A stretch of DNA of 15,591 nt from Sphingobacteriaceae bacterium UBA2059 (GTDB lineage: Bacteria > Bacteroidota > Bacteroidia > Sphingobacteriales > Sphingobacteriaceae): the NCBI GenBank assembly GCA_002332615.1, contig DDAL01000018.1, positions 64,988 through 80,578 on the forward strand. Direction: 5' to 3'. A program made the position numbers and the translations under genes. Positions 14,355 through 15,591 of this stretch are shown here, one piece after another. Positions within the stretch are counted from its first letter, which is position 1. The number at the start of each line of letters is the position of its first letter. Below the pieces are notes generated by a model that searched no databases, was not told where the DNA came from, and saw nothing but the letters and a program-made list of their open reading frames with translations.

Positions 14355-15224
14355 CTAGTAAGGAAAGCGCTTGCTAAGCAGGGAGTAAAACTTGCTTACA
14401 GTGGCCTGCTTTGAGGCCCAGTTATTCTTTTCGGCATAATTGAACTTTAGAAAGTTGTCGGCTGCTTCAAAGGAGTCAAAACGGTTTAAAAGCTCTATCG
14501 CTTCGCTGTATGCAAGACTATAGCCATTAAAAAGCTCTTTGATAAATATCAGCTTATCATTAAGACTGATAATGGATTTGAGGTCGCTCACTCGAGGTGC
14601 GTGCGCGGCGGGGCTGTCCTTCTCTTTTTGTGTAGAGAACATTTGGTTGATAGAGGGTCTCCTTAACGGCTCGGAAGCGGCTTCGGCCTGCACTACCTGC
14701 TGTGCCGGGTTTGGCCTTAATGGCTGTGCCTGAACTTCGGGCTGTGCGGGGGGGAGAGGAGCCTCAACATGCACTGCATCTGAAAGGGCAGGCTGCTCTT
14801 TTATGATAACAGAGGGCTGTACAGGCGTTTCTTTTACAGAAGCCTCCTGTAGGATTGGATCCTGTGGTATTGCCGGCTTAGCACTGTATGCAGAGCTCTG
14901 AGCTGAAGTATCGGCATGGACCGGGATTGCCTGTTGTATAGCGGGCTTTGGCTGCCCCTGGCTTATATCAGCACGATTTTGAGTTGCGGGAGCCGGAAGG
15001 TCTTGATGTGCCTGACTTGGTTGAGGCAGAGCGAGTGGCTTTTCTTCCGTAGTAAGTTTTTTTAAGACCTTAAGGTTTTCAGAAAGGTACTCGGCATTAG
15101 CAGCAAAAAGCTCAAGTTCGAGCGGGTTTAATTTATCGGGATTGCCTGAAAGATACTGGTATTGCTCTTTGAGCTCATCGAGGATTAAACCTGCTTTTTT
15201 AACTATTTCAATCTTGTTTATCAT
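14355..15224 (-). CDS. Uncharacterised protein with P/Q/A-rich linker and conserved C-terminal helical domain
   Basis: I do not recognise a named function. The 289-residue protein has a helical N-terminal part (1-60, IVKKAGLILDELKEQYQYL and an acidic/leucine-rich second helix), a long low-complexity Pro/Gln/Ala/Val-rich linker (about 61-210), and a C-terminal helical domain (about 212-289) starting DLKSIISLNDKLIFIKELFNG. That last block resembles a domain I associate with unannotated Bacteroidota proteins. There is no signal peptide or membrane helix, so it is probably cytoplasmic. It is transcribed toward rodA and away from tdk. The linker contains a C7 tract (G7 on the plus strand, 14748-14754). 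It could be an adaptor joining two partners; that is inference from layout only. Confidence 0.85.
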   Translation of the reverse strand: MINKIEIVKKAGLILDELKEQYQYLSGNPDKLNPLELELFAANAEYLSENLKVLKKLTTEEKPLALPQPSQAHQDLPAPATQNRADISQGQPKPAIQQAIPVHADTSAQSSAYSAKPAIPQDPILQEASVKETPVQPSVIIKEQPALSDAVHVEAPLPPAQPEVQAQPLRPNPAQQVVQAEAASEPLRRPSINQMFSTQKEKDSPAAHAPRVSDLKSIISLNDKLIFIKELFNGYSLAYSEAIELLNRFDSFEAADNFLKFNYAEKNNWASKQATVSKFYSLLSKRFPY

Positions 15225-15258
15225 GCTGGTAAATATGATTTTGTAAAACTAAGCTTAT

Positions 15259-15266
15259 CAAAAGTA
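15259..15266 (-). promoter_or_regulatory. Bacteroidota -7 promoter element upstream of the uncharacterised gene
   Basis: On the minus strand the bases read TACTTTTG, an exact match to TAnnTTTG, ending 34 bases before the ATG at 15224. No -33 TTTG is seen at the usual spacing. Confidence 0.4.
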
Positions 15267-15295
15267 GCATTAAATTCTGATATTAGCCGGCCAGA

Positions 15296-15300
15296 AGGAG
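15296..15300 (+). promoter_or_regulatory. Shine-Dalgarno-like site of tdk
   Basis: AGGAG is placed 5 bases before the tdk ATG (15306). It is the clearest ribosome-binding site in the window and supports that start codon; most other genes here lack one, as is usual in Bacteroidota. Confidence 0.55.
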
Positions 15301-15305
15301 CGTAC

Positions 15306-15591
15306 ATGCTATTTAGTGAGTTGCATTTCAGGTCAAAAGGAAATACCCGCGGAAGCATAGAAGTTATATGCGGCTCCATGTTTTCGGGCAAAACGGAAGA
15401 ACTTATCCGCCGGCTGAGGCGTGCTCAGATTGCCCGCCTAAATGTAGAGATATTTAAACCCCGCACCGATAACCGATATCATGAACAGGACGTAGTGTCG
15501 CACGATCAGACCTCTATTCCCTCCACGCCTGTGGACCACTCGGGTTCGATTCTTTTGCTGGGAAACCAAACGGAGGTTGTGGGTATTGATG
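15306..15591 (+). CDS. tdk: Thymidine kinase Tdk, N-terminal fragment (runs off right edge)
   Basis: About 95 codons are open from the ATG at 15306 to the window end. The translation shows a basic leader (LHFRSKGNTRGSIEV), the P-loop CGSMFSGKTEEL (approximately residues 21-32), FKPRTDNRY (about 47-55) and VVGID at the edge, the start of the Walker B-type Asp motif seen in type II thymidine kinases. The enzyme phosphorylates thymidine for salvage. The zinc-binding cysteines and lasso loop lie beyond the window. It is divergent from the uncharacterised gene, with 81 bases between them. The reading frame is intact as far as can be seen. Confidence 0.93.
   Translation, partial: MLFSELHFRSKGNTRGSIEVICGSMFSGKTEELIRRLRRAQIARLNVEIFKPRTDNRYHEQDVVSHDQTSIPSTPVDHSGSILLLGNQTEVVGID

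Noticed and set aside
1..15591. CRISPR arrays, tRNA or rRNA genes, insertion sequences
   Set aside because: No regularly spaced repeats, cloverleaf-like genes, transposase frames or terminal inverted repeats were seen on either strand.

Overview
The window looks like a chromosomal segment from a member of the Bacteroidota. The gene order purH-mreB-mreC-mreD-mrdA-rodA, three or four exact copies of the Bacteroidota -7 promoter element TAnnTTTG just upstream of start codons, and the near absence of Shine-Dalgarno sequences all point that way. Sphingobacteriia or Chitinophagia are my best guesses below phylum, but the sequence alone does not settle it.

Region 1 (1-4575, minus strand) is a tightly packed type I restriction-modification operon read right to left: an XRE-type regulator (4575-4282), hsdM (4279-2510), hsdS (2507-1170), a RhuM-family gene (1157-153) and the first 44 codons of hsdR (132 to beyond the left edge). 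Gaps between genes are 2, 2, 12 and 20 bases. It behaves like an accessory cassette next to core metabolism. The most striking uncatalogued signal in the window lies here: a perfect 16-bp inverted repeat with a 3-base loop inside the rhuM coding sequence (943-977).

Region 2 (4781-6347, minus strand) holds the p-aminobenzoate branch of folate synthesis: pabB (aminodeoxychorismate synthase component I) overlapping a short class IV aminotransferase that is the probable aminodeoxychorismate lyase (pabC role). Divergent from it, region 3 (6528-8684, plus strand) carries purN and purH, the two purine enzymes that consume the folate product 10-formyl-THF. The shared 180-base divergent region contains a 7-bp inverted repeat.

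Region 4 (8733-14353, plus strand) is the cell-elongation (elongasome) operon mreB, mreC, mreD, mrdA (PBP2) and rodA. Genes from mreC onward overlap by 1-8 bases. A terminator-like hairpin separates mreB from mreC, which would let MreB be made in excess over the membrane components. PBP2 is best started at the ATG at 11161, giving a TGATG junction with mreD.

Region 5 (14355-15591): a convergent, unnamed gene with a proline/glutamine/alanine-rich linker and a conserved-looking C-terminal helical domain ends one base from rodA. Divergent from it, the start of thymidine kinase (tdk) runs off the right edge. I saw no tRNA, rRNA, CRISPR array, insertion sequence or transposase.
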